A DNA stretch of 64,000 bases from UKL13-2 sp031414695 (GTDB lineage Bacteria; Pseudomonadota; Gammaproteobacteria; Burkholderiales; Usitatibacteraceae), in the NCBI GenBank assembly GCA_031414695.1, contig JANNWG010000057.1, positions 1-64,000 of the forward strand, given 5' to 3'. A program made the position numbers and the translations under genes. This document shows positions 17,901-27,175 of this stretch, piece by piece; within the stretch, counting starts at the first letter, position 1, and every line of letters begins with the position of its first letter. The notes under the pieces are model-generated. The model ran no database searches. It saw only the letters and a program-made list of their open reading frames with translations, and was not told the origin of the DNA.

Positions 17901-18034
17901 CAGTGAACGCTACTACCGGCACCATTAGCGGTGTGTCTGCAGCGACCAGTGCAGGACCAGCAGCGCCAATGTCAGGACTTAACTCTGGCGCGTTCGTGAC
18001 ACTGCAATTCTGTGTCCGAATTAACGCAATGTAA
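14984..18034 (+). CDS. Secreted multidomain DUF11 repeat protein, 1016 aa
   Basis: AGGGAG at 14972-14977 supports the ATG at 14984. A long signal region of about 53 residues ends with SMQSAYAQ. The mature chain is a series of Ig-like DUF11-type domains, each with a pattern such as NTGNGADTFALTAPV, LSYTNSGTIGCTNVILNDPLPTGFLYVPNSG, or HSITNTGNVAENLTFPGTFL. I see roughly seven units. The product is Thr-, Ala-, Pro- and Gly-rich, and charged residues are scarce. There is no sorting motif, barrel or membrane anchor at the C-terminus, which ends FVTLQFCVRINAM. Such domains occur on surface proteins of many bacteria and archaea; their biochemical role is largely unknown. A strong terminator follows (18075-18102), so the two giant genes downstream probably have their own promoter. 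Confidence 0.85.
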   Translation: MSSLNSTLAINAIPLFALRKLSQSKKTLAAFGAMLMLLVAMMVGGSMQSAYAQAAPANSTIGNQASATYIDTAAPLVPLSSTSNLVETTVSQIYSFTLTAPGAQTKPANQQVCYPHTITNTGNGADTFALTAPVMLGTVIHVAPIAYYIDAAPTDGIPDNMTPITSTGALASVGIGSIFNFVVCAQTPPSAMVGQTGTITVTATSSAPMMPPTASVIDTTTIANCSITLTKSLQSVAPPGVGPVTGGASPNAGPLFVVLSYTNSGTIGCTNVILNDPLPTGFLYVPNSGRWSGSGMTVLGDGAGVDPMGITYTSPTTAVTGTVTATFPAVAGSTAGNLYFQVTVAGSLPVGNNPATQNTASATFTDPVAMLTSGPNPSNTTTYTVAQAALVAFNGSPTLSGVADGDPVTVASASPGQTITWTDYVWNNGNATDTFDIQFIDGTGAPVGTSGTFAGANCLPSNMAANSCTFPAGTTFTMFQADGMTSLLNSSGTAAPDTGPIPLPVAMVCPSPYIVNAAGTRCGRPIVISATIPVGAVPPTGPHRIALQATSVANPAITDVVTNVLTALVANTVDLTNNLSVAGGALLANGLGAGTMTVITTNAVTPSTTVQTVSRFRLHVNNTSATPAIYDLTATYISVPAGVGLTVPPVAPVNWATSFKLDGGTGTCSTVTGGNITTTGAAPIVAGGQILVCAEVTIPPTNQGGAGRPTDSPPGAYVVEYRVQQQGNAAVFDTKRDQITLGEARAVSITPNGMQQTSPGGAVTYQHSITNTGNVAENLTFPGTFLANSQVPTHNWTSAAYIDTNMNGILDIGTDVQITNATMLNLTPNSSQVIFVRVSAPPAAGSPANQTTITATFNMGGSTTSANDVTTLTSGLRLNKYQRTVACAGPAPAVALTLGVPAAPWTSASLAASAATAPGQCIAYLIVGENTTANVINTLVINDSTPTNTRFETACTPVTPNVTTGPLFASVIPVNATTGTISGVSAATSAGPAAPMSGLNSGAFVTLQFCVRINAM

Positions 18035-18074
18035 TTGAATCCAATCAATGAAATAAATTGTATTCAAATAGTAG

Positions 18075-18102
18075 AAAAACGGGAGGGCAACCTCCCGTTT
18101 TT
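18075..18102 (+). terminator. Strong Rho-independent terminator
   Basis: AAAAACGGGAGG (18075-18086) and CCTCCCGTTTTT (18091-18102) are perfect complements around a GCAA tetraloop, with a T-run completing the hairpin. It lies 41 bases after the stop codon of the 1016-aa DUF11 gene. It splits the block into two transcription units; because the stem is symmetrical it could also act in reverse. Confidence 0.9.
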
Positions 18103-18206
18103 CCATGGGTTTTATGATGTGTCAAATGTTGAAAAATCCACGGAAAAACGAGCACTTTGTGCGGTATTTCACGCTGACTCTGAAGCGCTAACAATATAGT
18201 GATTTG

Positions 18207-21200
18207 ATGCAAATAATATGGATGTTTAATGCGTCATTGCAGCAATTTTTCTCCCTTTTAGGGCGAACGGGGCTGTTCAACTTTAGACATTGGCAAGCAC
18301 AGCTAATCGCTGCCCAACTGTTTTCGCGCGCAAACTTTAAGTTTGGCTTAGCAAGTGTCGCATTTGCACTGTCTGGTGTATTGGCACCCCTGACATTGAC
18401 CTACGCACAGCCAACGCCACCCGGCACAATTATTACCAATACCGCTTCAAGTACATTGCAGATCGGCGCAAGCCCATTAACCGCCACCAGTAATGCGGTA
18501 ACACTGACGGTTGCCGTGGCGCCTGGCACACCTACGTTGACCAAAGCCTTTGGAGCAGCATCATTTTTTTCAGGTGCTTCTACTTCACTTGCGTTCACCA
18601 TCGTTAACCCAGTCGCAGTCACCGTCGTGGGTGCGGCGTTCACTGATAATTTGCCTGCATCATTGCGACTTTCCGCCGGTGCCACGTCAATTGTTTCAGG
18701 CAGTGTAGGTTGCGCAGCAGTCGTTAATCTTACTGTACCGACAGCGGTATCAGTGACAGCGTTAGCTATTCCTGCAAACGGCACTTGTACCATCACTATT
18801 AACGCAATCACAAATCAAGCAGCGGCGACTAACTTATCTTGCATGGCAAATCCTGCTGTCTTTACCAATAGCAGCGCTAATATTGCTGGTGTAGTTGGAC
18901 TGGATAATCAAGTGACCTCACGGTGTTTGGTTGTAAATCCCCTAGGCGGTCTGGCGAACTTAACAAAAGTTTTTTTGCCCACAACAATAGTAGAAGATGC
19001 ATCAACAATGCTTAGATTTAGCATTACAAATAGTGCAGGCAACCCTGGACAGTTGGGTGTTGCATTTAGGGACACGCTACCAACGGGATTACGTTTATCA
19101 CCGATGGCAACTAGTACGGTAACTGGTGTAGGTTGCACAGCTACCATCACACTGACGAGCCCTAATATCATCAATGTGACCGCAATGTCGATGACAGCAG
19201 GTTCGGCACTATGCGAAATCAGCATCAACGGCGTGACGAATCAGCCTGGGCTAACTAATCCTGCTTGTGCAACACCAGTAGCGCCGTTTACCAATGGCGC
19301 CATCAATATGAGCGGTGTTGTTAACGTCAACAACAGTATTACAAACCAGTGCTTAGTGGTTACACCGTCTGGCCCGCCGCCGCCGCCAGTAATAGATCCC
19401 GCTACGCTACCAATACTGACGAAGGCATTTGGTTCTTCAGTCATTGTAGCTGGTGAGTGGACCCCTCTGGTATTCACCATTACACCTGCTGAAAAACCCG
19501 TTAATTACGGGGGCTACGGTTTCGATGATATTTTGCCACCAGGGCTCGCATTTCGTGAAACTCCAGTCGTAACTTTTAGTGGCGGCTGCAGGTCTGGAAC
19601 AGCAACTTTTTCGTCATACTCCCCGCCCCAAGCAAACATCATTCGCGTACGCGAGCTAGATATTATTGACCCGTCTGTCATCTGTATGGTGAGGGTCGAG
19701 GGTGTAACGAATAAAGTGGGACAACTTAATCCTACCAATTGCGGCGCTCTAAACGCACCAGACTTTACAAACACCAAATTTAGAATGGAGAATGTCGAAT
19801 TTTTGGTTAATAGCATTACACCGCAATGCCTACGTGTGCTACCACCTTTGCCTACACTGACAAAGCGATTTGCTGATGATCGTATTTATGCCGGAGACAC
19901 GACATCTTTAACCTTCACGCTACGTAATACCAGCACGCGGCCTTTAGTTGACGGCATTAATTTTGTGGATTTATTGCCAGCTGGGCTGCGTTTATTGCCT
20001 AGCGCCACGTTCAGCATTCAAGGCATTGGTTGTACAGGTCTTGTCAGCTTAGCGGCGAACCAGGTTAGCGTACGTAACTTTAGTATCGCCGCAGGTTCGT
20101 TATCGTGTGGCATTGTCGTGAGCGGCGTGACGAACGTGATTGGTCAGCTTAATCCGACATGTGCTAGTAACCCTAGTGCATTTACCAACAGCGCAACGTC
20201 AATTAGTGGCGTGAGTAACGCATACAATTTTGTTGAGAACGCATGCCTGATTGTGGAGCCCGCAAACCCAGCTTTAGACATGTCGGTTGCCAAATCTATT
20301 TCTGCCAATCAAGGGTATTCACCAAGCGGGCCATATACGATTTCACTCTCGTTCACCAACCCCGCTACAACACCTAATGCTCGTAAACGTAACGTCTCGA
20401 TTTCCGATGCGTTGCCTGCTGGCATGACTTATGTGCCGGGCACAATGAGAATTAGTGTTGGCGCCACTAGTGTTGTAGCCAATTTGCTGAGCGGAAGCGA
20501 CAATATTGGTGGCCGTACCATTACTTATTCAGCGTCTTCTTCTAATGTACAAGTTGATTTTAGTATCCTTGAGCCCGGTGATAGCGGTGTTATTACGTTC
20601 TCAGTCAACATTGCCCCTAATCTTGCACGCGAAACATTGTTGACCAACATTGCTTCACTTACATTTGTTAATAGCGCTGACAGAAGACTTAATCGAGTAT
20701 CCAACTCAGTTGTATTCCGTGTTTTAGGCGCGCTTGGTGTGACCGTAACAGGTCAAACCATCGCAAGTGGGCAGCCTGGTGAAACGCTCTTGTTTAGAAA
20801 CACAATTACCAATCGCGGCAACATCACTGATACGTATGACATCACTCTATCAGGGTCAACATTTCCTGCTGGCTCACGTATTGCATTGCTCAGCAGCGAC
20901 GGTGTAACCCCTCTAGCTGATACGAGCCGAAATGGCACACCTGATACCGGCCCTGTGAGTGCTGGCGAAAGTGCAATTGTGGTGGTGCGCGTTATATTGC
21001 CAGTTGGCGTATTGCCAAGTGGACCATTCCGTGTCACCAAAACGGCAAGATCTGTGTTGAATGGCGCCATTACAGATGCAGATGATGATATTTTGTTAGC
21101 AATTGGTCGCGTATGTCTTGTCCGTTTAGAGCCTGATAATCGCGGTCGTGTTCGCCCTGGCGCTACCATCACATATGGACATACATTTACTAACGTTGGT

Positions 21201-24200
21201 AATTGTGTCGAAACAATTACCGGTAGTGTGAGTGGTACAGCGGGTGGTTGGGTTGGAGTTGGTTTCCTTGATCCAGCTTCTGTAGCGGCAGGAACATTAG
21301 CGGGTGTCGGCTCTTCCACTAATCCTCCCGCCTCAACATCGGTAACGTTACAACCTGGGCAGCGCGCTAATTACTTAGTTGTGGTTACAGCACCTGTAGC
21401 CGCTCGCAATGGCGATGTGGCTACACATGTGCTGTCAGTTACCAGCACTACGCCTACAGATGCAGTGCCGCCATTGTCACCGCCAATACAACTTAAAGCG
21501 CAAACCAGAGTACTGACCAATACAGACATCACGACAGTTGACGCTAATGCAACCAATTTGCCAGACGATATTATTCGTAGCTTCATTGATGGTATCCGCA
21601 CACGTCCAACATTCTTTGCCTTCATCGGCCGTGATTTATACATTCGCGCGAATGCACCTACCTGTAATGCCGTGCCGGATGTGATTGAGACTCGACTCAT
21701 TATCATCACTGGGCCCAATGGTGAGCGTGAAGAGATTATTTCTACAGAGACTGGCCCCAATACAGGTGTTTTTGATGCCTCTATACCAGTAAGATTGCCA
21801 CCTGTTATTGCCGGCGATGGATTCCTGCAAGGCAATGCCTTTGATACATACGATATAGAAATTGTCGGTTGTAGCAGAAGAATTTTCACTTCTGTCACTC
21901 TGATCGATCCAAGTGGTGTTGTGTTTGATAGCCGCACGAATGTGCCGGTAGCGGCAGCAAACGTCAGGATAGTCAATGCCTTAAATGGAGTTTGCACCAG
22001 CACGTTGTCGCGTGTGCAAGTACTCCTAAATGGATCGCTAGTGCCTTCAAGCAATCCGCAAATTACTAAAATAGATGGGCGTTTTGAATTTCCGCTAGTG
22101 ACAGCGGGTGATTTCTGTATCCAAGTCAGGCCGCCTAATGGCTACACATGGACATCAATTGTGCCGGTAGACCAATTGCCTAGAGGTAGAAATATTCTTG
22201 CCACTGGCCCAACGAGTGGCGGCTCATATGGTGGAATCTTCCGTGTTGGTATTGATACTGGACCTGTTGTTGTAGATATCCCTGTTGATGCGGGTCTGGT
22301 TAGCGGCTTATTTATTCGTAAGGATGTGCTTCGCTCAATTGTTGAAGTTGGTGATTTCACCGATTACACGGTAACGATCAATAATCAAACGGGATATCCA
22401 TTAACAGCGAGTAACGTTTTTGCGGTTGATGATTTACCCGCAGGCTTTACTTACGTTCAAAACAGTGCCCGCGTGGATGGAAAGCCAATTGCAGACCCAT
22501 TAGGTGGCGCTGGGCCAAGATTAACCTTTAATGTTGGCAAAATAGATGTCGCTAAGCAGGTCAAACTGACATACCGCGTGCGTGTAGGCCCTGGCGCGTT
22601 GCAAGGCGATGGCATCAATCGTGTTGTAGCAAACTACCGTGTGCCGACCTCGGGGTTATTTAGTATTTCAAATAACGCTACTGCCAAAGTCACCGTAAAC
22701 GCGGGTGTCTTTACAGACAAGGCCTATGTTATTGGTAAGGTGTTCGCGGATTGTAATAAAGATGCGTTGCAAACACGCGCAAAAAACGACGACTCTGGTG
22801 AACTTGGCATACCAGGCGTTCGGCTTTATCTAGAAGACGGCACAAATGTCGTAACAGATGCAGAAGGTAAATATAGTTTTTATGGAGTATCGCCTCGTAC
22901 ACACGTGCTTAAGATTGATCGTACGTCGTTGCCAGACTCGATTAACGTAGTCGATCTATTGCCACTGTCTAACCGCAACCTTGGCAAGGGAGACAGTCGT
23001 TTCCTTGATCTGAAAAATGGCGAAATTCACAAAGCGAATTTTGCTGTTGCATGCTGCACGCCAGCCGCAACCAACGAAATTGAAGTACGTCGTACGATGG
23101 CGTCACGACTGAATGCAGAGATTGACGGACGATTGCAGCAGACGCTGAATGCAGACCCAATTCAGCGTAATTTAACGGATGTTAAAGCGCTACCAGCGAG
23201 CGGTGTTGTTGGGCAAAATCTAGCACCATCGAATGTCACTACCGCTGGCTTGAGCGCAGGATCACAATTAAATAGCACAGTACAATCGTCGAATGCAAGC
23301 CAAGGTGCCGCTAATCGTTTCAGTACGTTAGCCAACACTACATCGCCACAGCAGTCAGACGCGACTGTATCTCAGGCAGCAAACAGTGCGCAAACCCCTG
23401 TCGTTGCCTTGGAAGAATTGCTACCGTCTGAAGACAACACATTAGGCTTTGTTGGTTTGAAGAATGGCGACGTACTGGCGTTTGCGCAAACGACTATTCG
23501 CGTTAAGGGTGTTGCTGGAACAACATTCAAACTTAGCGTAAACGGTACAACGATTGAAAATAGCCGCGTAGGTAAAAAAGCAGTTCTTGAAAACAAGCAA
23601 CTGCAAGCGTGGGAATATATCGGTATTGAACTAAGTCAAGGCGACAATATAGTCATCGTGAAGCAAGTTGATGCATTTGGTAACGAACGTGGTGAGAGCA
23701 AAATCACTATTCGTGCCCCAGGTGAACTTGCAAAAATTCAGATTGAATATTCATCACGTGTCCGCGCTAATGGCGGCGCGATTGCCGATGGCAAAACACC
23801 TGTCGTGGTTAAAGTACGTATGCTCGATAAGTTGGGTACACCTGTTACATCACGTTTGGCCGCAACACTTGCTACCAACCTTGGTCGATGGGATGTAAAG
23901 GATTTAAACCTAACAGTTGAGGGAATCCAAGTCTTTATTGAGGGCGGAGAAAAAGAGTTTTCATTGCTGCCGCCGACAGACGTGGGCAAATCACGCATAA
24001 CGGTTGAAAGTGGACGTGTGCGTGCAGATGAGCCGCTCGATTTCTTGCCAGAGCTGCGTCAGTTAGTGGCATCAGGATTAGTCGAAGGCATTATTAACTT
24101 ACGCAAACTAAATTCGAACGCGCTAGTGCCGACGCGTCAGCAGGACGGCTTTGAGTCTGAGATTACGCATATTTCGCAAAACTGGAATGACGGTAAATAC

Positions 24201-27104
24201 CAAGCGGGCGCGCGCGCGGCGATGTTTATCAAAGGCAAGGTCAAGGGCGAATATTTGCTGACCTTGGCGTATGACTCCGATAAAGAAACGCGTGACCGTT
24301 TGTTCCGTGACATTCAGCCCGATGAGTTTTATCCAGTCTATGGTGACTCGTCAGTACGTGGCTTTGATGCCCAGTCAACGGGTAAATTTTATTTGCGCGT
24401 TGACCATAAAAAATCATACCTGCTCTATGGTGATTACAACACCGCCTCTGGTTTTGAGAATCGTCAGTTGTCTAACTACAATCGTTCACTGACGGGTATT
24501 AAGCAGCACTATGAGACCGCAAATGTGCAAGCTAATGTATTTGCGAGCCGCGACACTACCAAGCAAGTGATCGATGAGATACGTGCCAATGGTACATCGG
24601 GTCCTTTTGTCTTGAGCAATGTACGTGGCTTAATCAATGGCGAAAAACTCGAGCTAGTGACGCGTGATCGTAATCGTACATCACTGATATTAAGTTCAGT
24701 GCCGTTAACACGTTTTGTTGATTACGAATTAGAGCCGCTGACGGGACGTATTTTATTGAAAGCGCCGATTGCCACTTTAGATGAAAATTTGAATCCGCAA
24801 TCATTACGCATCACCTATGAAGTCGATCAAGGTGGGCCTCAGTTCTGGGTGGCGGGTGCGGATGTGCAGGTGAAGTTAAATGACAGATTTGAAGTGGGTG
24901 CTGCTGTTGTAGAAGATCGTAATCCTAGCGATAAATTTCGCATGATGTCGATTAACAGTGTTGCGCGCATAGCTGATAAATCATTCATCATCGCCGAGAT
25001 TGTTCGCACATCACGTGACAAGACAATAGGTGGCGCAAGCAGCATTGAAACAAGTGGCATGGCGCAACGCATCGAGTTTCGCCATAAAGACGGTGACTTT
25101 GACGGCAATATTTTCATTGCGAAGTCTGATGCAGGCTTTGATAATCCAAGCGCTTCCTTAGCGAAAGATCGTACCGAAGCAGGCGGCAAAATGACATACC
25201 GCATCGGCGAAAAAACCAGCCTGCGCGGTGAGTTATTGTCCACACTTGATAACGCCACTGATGCTAAGCGAGATGGCATATTGCTGAGTGTTGAGCAAAC
25301 GTTAGCACAAGGTATTCGTGGGGAACTAGGTATTCGCCACGCACGCGATACCCAAGCACCACAATTACCTGGCAATAGCGGTACATCGGGACAAACCGTT
25401 CAAAACGAAGTCACCACCGTTCGCGCGCGACTCACAGGCGAAATCCCCGGTGTTAAAGGTGCTAATGCCTACGGTGAAGCCGAGGTAGATGTTGAAGACT
25501 CCAATAAGAAAATACTCGCTATCGGTGGTGAGTATCAGTTGCCGAACAATGGCCGCTTGTACGCGCGTCACGAGTTTATTTCATCCATCACTGGTCCATA
25601 TGGCTTAAACAATCAGCAGCGACAAAATTCTACTGTTGTGGGTATTAATGCCGACTATATGAAAGATGGCAATGTCTTTAGTGAGTACCGTGTACGTGAT
25701 GCGATTTCCGGTGGCGACGCTGAGGCGGCGTTGGGGTTACGTAATACTTGGACATTGGCTGATGGCATTAAATTACAAACTGGATTTGAGCGCGTACATA
25801 CCTTAGCCGGTGTGGGCACTGCTGAGTCAACTGCCTTGACCTTTGGGCTTGAATACACCGCAAACCCGCTGTGGAAAGGCTCTACCCGTTTAGAGTTACG
25901 CGATGGTAAATCGCAAGATTCGATTCTTTCGACTGTAGCGCTAGCGTCAAAGTTAAGTCGCAATTGGACGTTCCTTGGCCGCAATACCTATTCGCTACTC
26001 AAAAATAAAGGCCAATCATTTGGCGAAAATATGCAAGAGCGCATGCAACTAGGTTTGGCCTATCGTGATACTGATGACGACACGTGGAATGCGCTAGGTC
26101 GCGTCGAGTATCGTGCGGAAAACGACACAACACAACCAGATGTCGTCTTGAAACGCACGGTTGAGTTGGTGTCATTGCACGCTAATTGGCAGCCGCGTCG
26201 CCCATTTACCTTTAGCGGACGCTATGCCGCCAAGCGTGTGAATGAAAATTCTAATGGCCTTGCTAGTCGCAATACCACGCAACTCCTTGCTGGACGAGCT
26301 ATTTGGGAGATCGCCTCACGTTGGGATGCTTCATTAAATGCTTCCACCATGCTGGGTCGTGGCACAGTGGCTAAGCAGTATGGCCTAGGCGTGGAGCTTG
26401 GCTTTATGGTGATGGAAAGTCTATGGGTGTCTGCCGGTTATAACTGGTTTGGTTATAAGGATGACGATTTAGCGTTTGGTGAATACACAAATAAAGGTGT
26501 TTTCGTTCGTTTACGCTACAAATTTGATGAAGATGTATTCAATAGCAAAAAAAATAATGCACACAAAGCGAGTGCATGTTGTGTAAAGGATGAGAAAAAA
26601 GTTGAGCCAACAACAGAGTTACCAACGCCGTCAGCGCTACCGGTTTCAGCGATTGCAACCGCTCAAGCTGATGTTTCGCAAATGCCAGCGGTAGTTCAAC
26701 CAGCACCGCATGTTGATAGAGTCGTTCAACTTATTGCGCCGCCTGCTCTTGAGCAGATTGGACAATGCAGGCCGCGTCCAACGATAAAAAAGAAACCTAA
26801 AACAGTCATTGCCAAACCTTTGACGTCATCTCTGCCTAAGGCTACGAAACCAGTTGCCAATATGAAAAAGCCACAGGTTAAGAAGCCTGCAAATTTGTTG
26901 CAATACTGTGATGCTGATGGGAAGCCAACTCAGTCATCAGCCGGGAAACTTGAAGATGACGATGATGTGATTGAGTTACAAGACGTTGATGATTCGGAAG
27001 ACGAAGTACAGAACAGCGACTTTGTTGTTTCAGACAACGCACAAAACAATCATTCAAAGCGTAAATCACCAGCGAATGAAATAGTTATGACCAGCAGCAA
27101 ATAA
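18207..27104 (+). CDS. DUF11 protein with C-terminal barrel-like region
   Basis: About 2965 aa. ATG 18207 (a TTG lies at 18204) is weakly supported, with no clear ribosome binding site. An extended signal of about 67 residues ends TLTYA. Residues roughly 105-1100 hold seven DUF11-like domains (TLTKAFGAASFF, NLTKVFLPTTIV, ILTKAFGSSVIV, TLTKRFADDRIY and so on). Then come a CNA-B-like segment (about 1235-1320), another DUF11 domain, and an SdrD-B-like domain (YVIGKVFADCNKDAL). After a Ser/Gln linker there are invasin-type Ig domains (SSRVRANGGAIADGKTPVVV). From about residue 2030 to 2780 alternating strands (AGARAAMFIKGKVKG, FVDYELEPLTGRIL, GVFVRLRYKF) look like an outer-membrane beta barrel. 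A tail of some 180 residues follows, first Pro/Lys-rich with cysteines, then acidic (EDDDDVIELQDVDDSEDE). It is probably outer-membrane-bound; a transport or anchoring role for the next gene's product is inference. Confidence 0.8.
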   Translation: MQIIWMFNASLQQFFSLLGRTGLFNFRHWQAQLIAAQLFSRANFKFGLASVAFALSGVLAPLTLTYAQPTPPGTIITNTASSTLQIGASPLTATSNAVTLTVAVAPGTPTLTKAFGAASFFSGASTSLAFTIVNPVAVTVVGAAFTDNLPASLRLSAGATSIVSGSVGCAAVVNLTVPTAVSVTALAIPANGTCTITINAITNQAAATNLSCMANPAVFTNSSANIAGVVGLDNQVTSRCLVVNPLGGLANLTKVFLPTTIVEDASTMLRFSITNSAGNPGQLGVAFRDTLPTGLRLSPMATSTVTGVGCTATITLTSPNIINVTAMSMTAGSALCEISINGVTNQPGLTNPACATPVAPFTNGAINMSGVVNVNNSITNQCLVVTPSGPPPPPVIDPATLPILTKAFGSSVIVAGEWTPLVFTITPAEKPVNYGGYGFDDILPPGLAFRETPVVTFSGGCRSGTATFSSYSPPQANIIRVRELDIIDPSVICMVRVEGVTNKVGQLNPTNCGALNAPDFTNTKFRMENVEFLVNSITPQCLRVLPPLPTLTKRFADDRIYAGDTTSLTFTLRNTSTRPLVDGINFVDLLPAGLRLLPSATFSIQGIGCTGLVSLAANQVSVRNFSIAAGSLSCGIVVSGVTNVIGQLNPTCASNPSAFTNSATSISGVSNAYNFVENACLIVEPANPALDMSVAKSISANQGYSPSGPYTISLSFTNPATTPNARKRNVSISDALPAGMTYVPGTMRISVGATSVVANLLSGSDNIGGRTITYSASSSNVQVDFSILEPGDSGVITFSVNIAPNLARETLLTNIASLTFVNSADRRLNRVSNSVVFRVLGALGVTVTGQTIASGQPGETLLFRNTITNRGNITDTYDITLSGSTFPAGSRIALLSSDGVTPLADTSRNGTPDTGPVSAGESAIVVVRVILPVGVLPSGPFRVTKTARSVLNGAITDADDDILLAIGRVCLVRLEPDNRGRVRPGATITYGHTFTNVGNCVETITGSVSGTAGGWVGVGFLDPASVAAGTLAGVGSSTNPPASTSVTLQPGQRANYLVVVTAPVAARNGDVATHVLSVTSTTPTDAVPPLSPPIQLKAQTRVLTNTDITTVDANATNLPDDIIRSFIDGIRTRPTFFAFIGRDLYIRANAPTCNAVPDVIETRLIIITGPNGEREEIISTETGPNTGVFDASIPVRLPPVIAGDGFLQGNAFDTYDIEIVGCSRRIFTSVTLIDPSGVVFDSRTNVPVAAANVRIVNALNGVCTSTLSRVQVLLNGSLVPSSNPQITKIDGRFEFPLVTAGDFCIQVRPPNGYTWTSIVPVDQLPRGRNILATGPTSGGSYGGIFRVGIDTGPVVVDIPVDAGLVSGLFIRKDVLRSIVEVGDFTDYTVTINNQTGYPLTASNVFAVDDLPAGFTYVQNSARVDGKPIADPLGGAGPRLTFNVGKIDVAKQVKLTYRVRVGPGALQGDGINRVVANYRVPTSGLFSISNNATAKVTVNAGVFTDKAYVIGKVFADCNKDALQTRAKNDDSGELGIPGVRLYLEDGTNVVTDAEGKYSFYGVSPRTHVLKIDRTSLPDSINVVDLLPLSNRNLGKGDSRFLDLKNGEIHKANFAVACCTPAATNEIEVRRTMASRLNAEIDGRLQQTLNADPIQRNLTDVKALPASGVVGQNLAPSNVTTAGLSAGSQLNSTVQSSNASQGAANRFSTLANTTSPQQSDATVSQAANSAQTPVVALEELLPSEDNTLGFVGLKNGDVLAFAQTTIRVKGVAGTTFKLSVNGTTIENSRVGKKAVLENKQLQAWEYIGIELSQGDNIVIVKQVDAFGNERGESKITIRAPGELAKIQIEYSSRVRANGGAIADGKTPVVVKVRMLDKLGTPVTSRLAATLATNLGRWDVKDLNLTVEGIQVFIEGGEKEFSLLPPTDVGKSRITVESGRVRADEPLDFLPELRQLVASGLVEGIINLRKLNSNALVPTRQQDGFESEITHISQNWNDGKYQAGARAAMFIKGKVKGEYLLTLAYDSDKETRDRLFRDIQPDEFYPVYGDSSVRGFDAQSTGKFYLRVDHKKSYLLYGDYNTASGFENRQLSNYNRSLTGIKQHYETANVQANVFASRDTTKQVIDEIRANGTSGPFVLSNVRGLINGEKLELVTRDRNRTSLILSSVPLTRFVDYELEPLTGRILLKAPIATLDENLNPQSLRITYEVDQGGPQFWVAGADVQVKLNDRFEVGAAVVEDRNPSDKFRMMSINSVARIADKSFIIAEIVRTSRDKTIGGASSIETSGMAQRIEFRHKDGDFDGNIFIAKSDAGFDNPSASLAKDRTEAGGKMTYRIGEKTSLRGELLSTLDNATDAKRDGILLSVEQTLAQGIRGELGIRHARDTQAPQLPGNSGTSGQTVQNEVTTVRARLTGEIPGVKGANAYGEAEVDVEDSNKKILAIGGEYQLPNNGRLYARHEFISSITGPYGLNNQQRQNSTVVGINADYMKDGNVFSEYRVRDAISGGDAEAALGLRNTWTLADGIKLQTGFERVHTLAGVGTAESTALTFGLEYTANPLWKGSTRLELRDGKSQDSILSTVALASKLSRNWTFLGRNTYSLLKNKGQSFGENMQERMQLGLAYRDTDDDTWNALGRVEYRAENDTTQPDVVLKRTVELVSLHANWQPRRPFTFSGRYAAKRVNENSNGLASRNTTQLLAGRAIWEIASRWDASLNASTMLGRGTVAKQYGLGVELGFMVMESLWVSAGYNWFGYKDDDLAFGEYTNKGVFVRLRYKFDEDVFNSKKNNAHKASACCVKDEKKVEPTTELPTPSALPVSAIATAQADVSQMPAVVQPAPHVDRVVQLIAPPALEQIGQCRPRPTIKKKPKTVIAKPLTSSLPKATKPVANMKKPQVKKPANLLQYCDADGKPTQSSAGKLEDDDDVIELQDVDDSEDEVQNSDFVVSDNAQNNHSKRKSPANEIVMTSSK

Positions 27105-27175
27105 AAATTAATATACCGTCCTGTTTCAAACGGTAAAAATTGTTGGTTGGTTTCTCTAAACAATCGCACTTGGGA

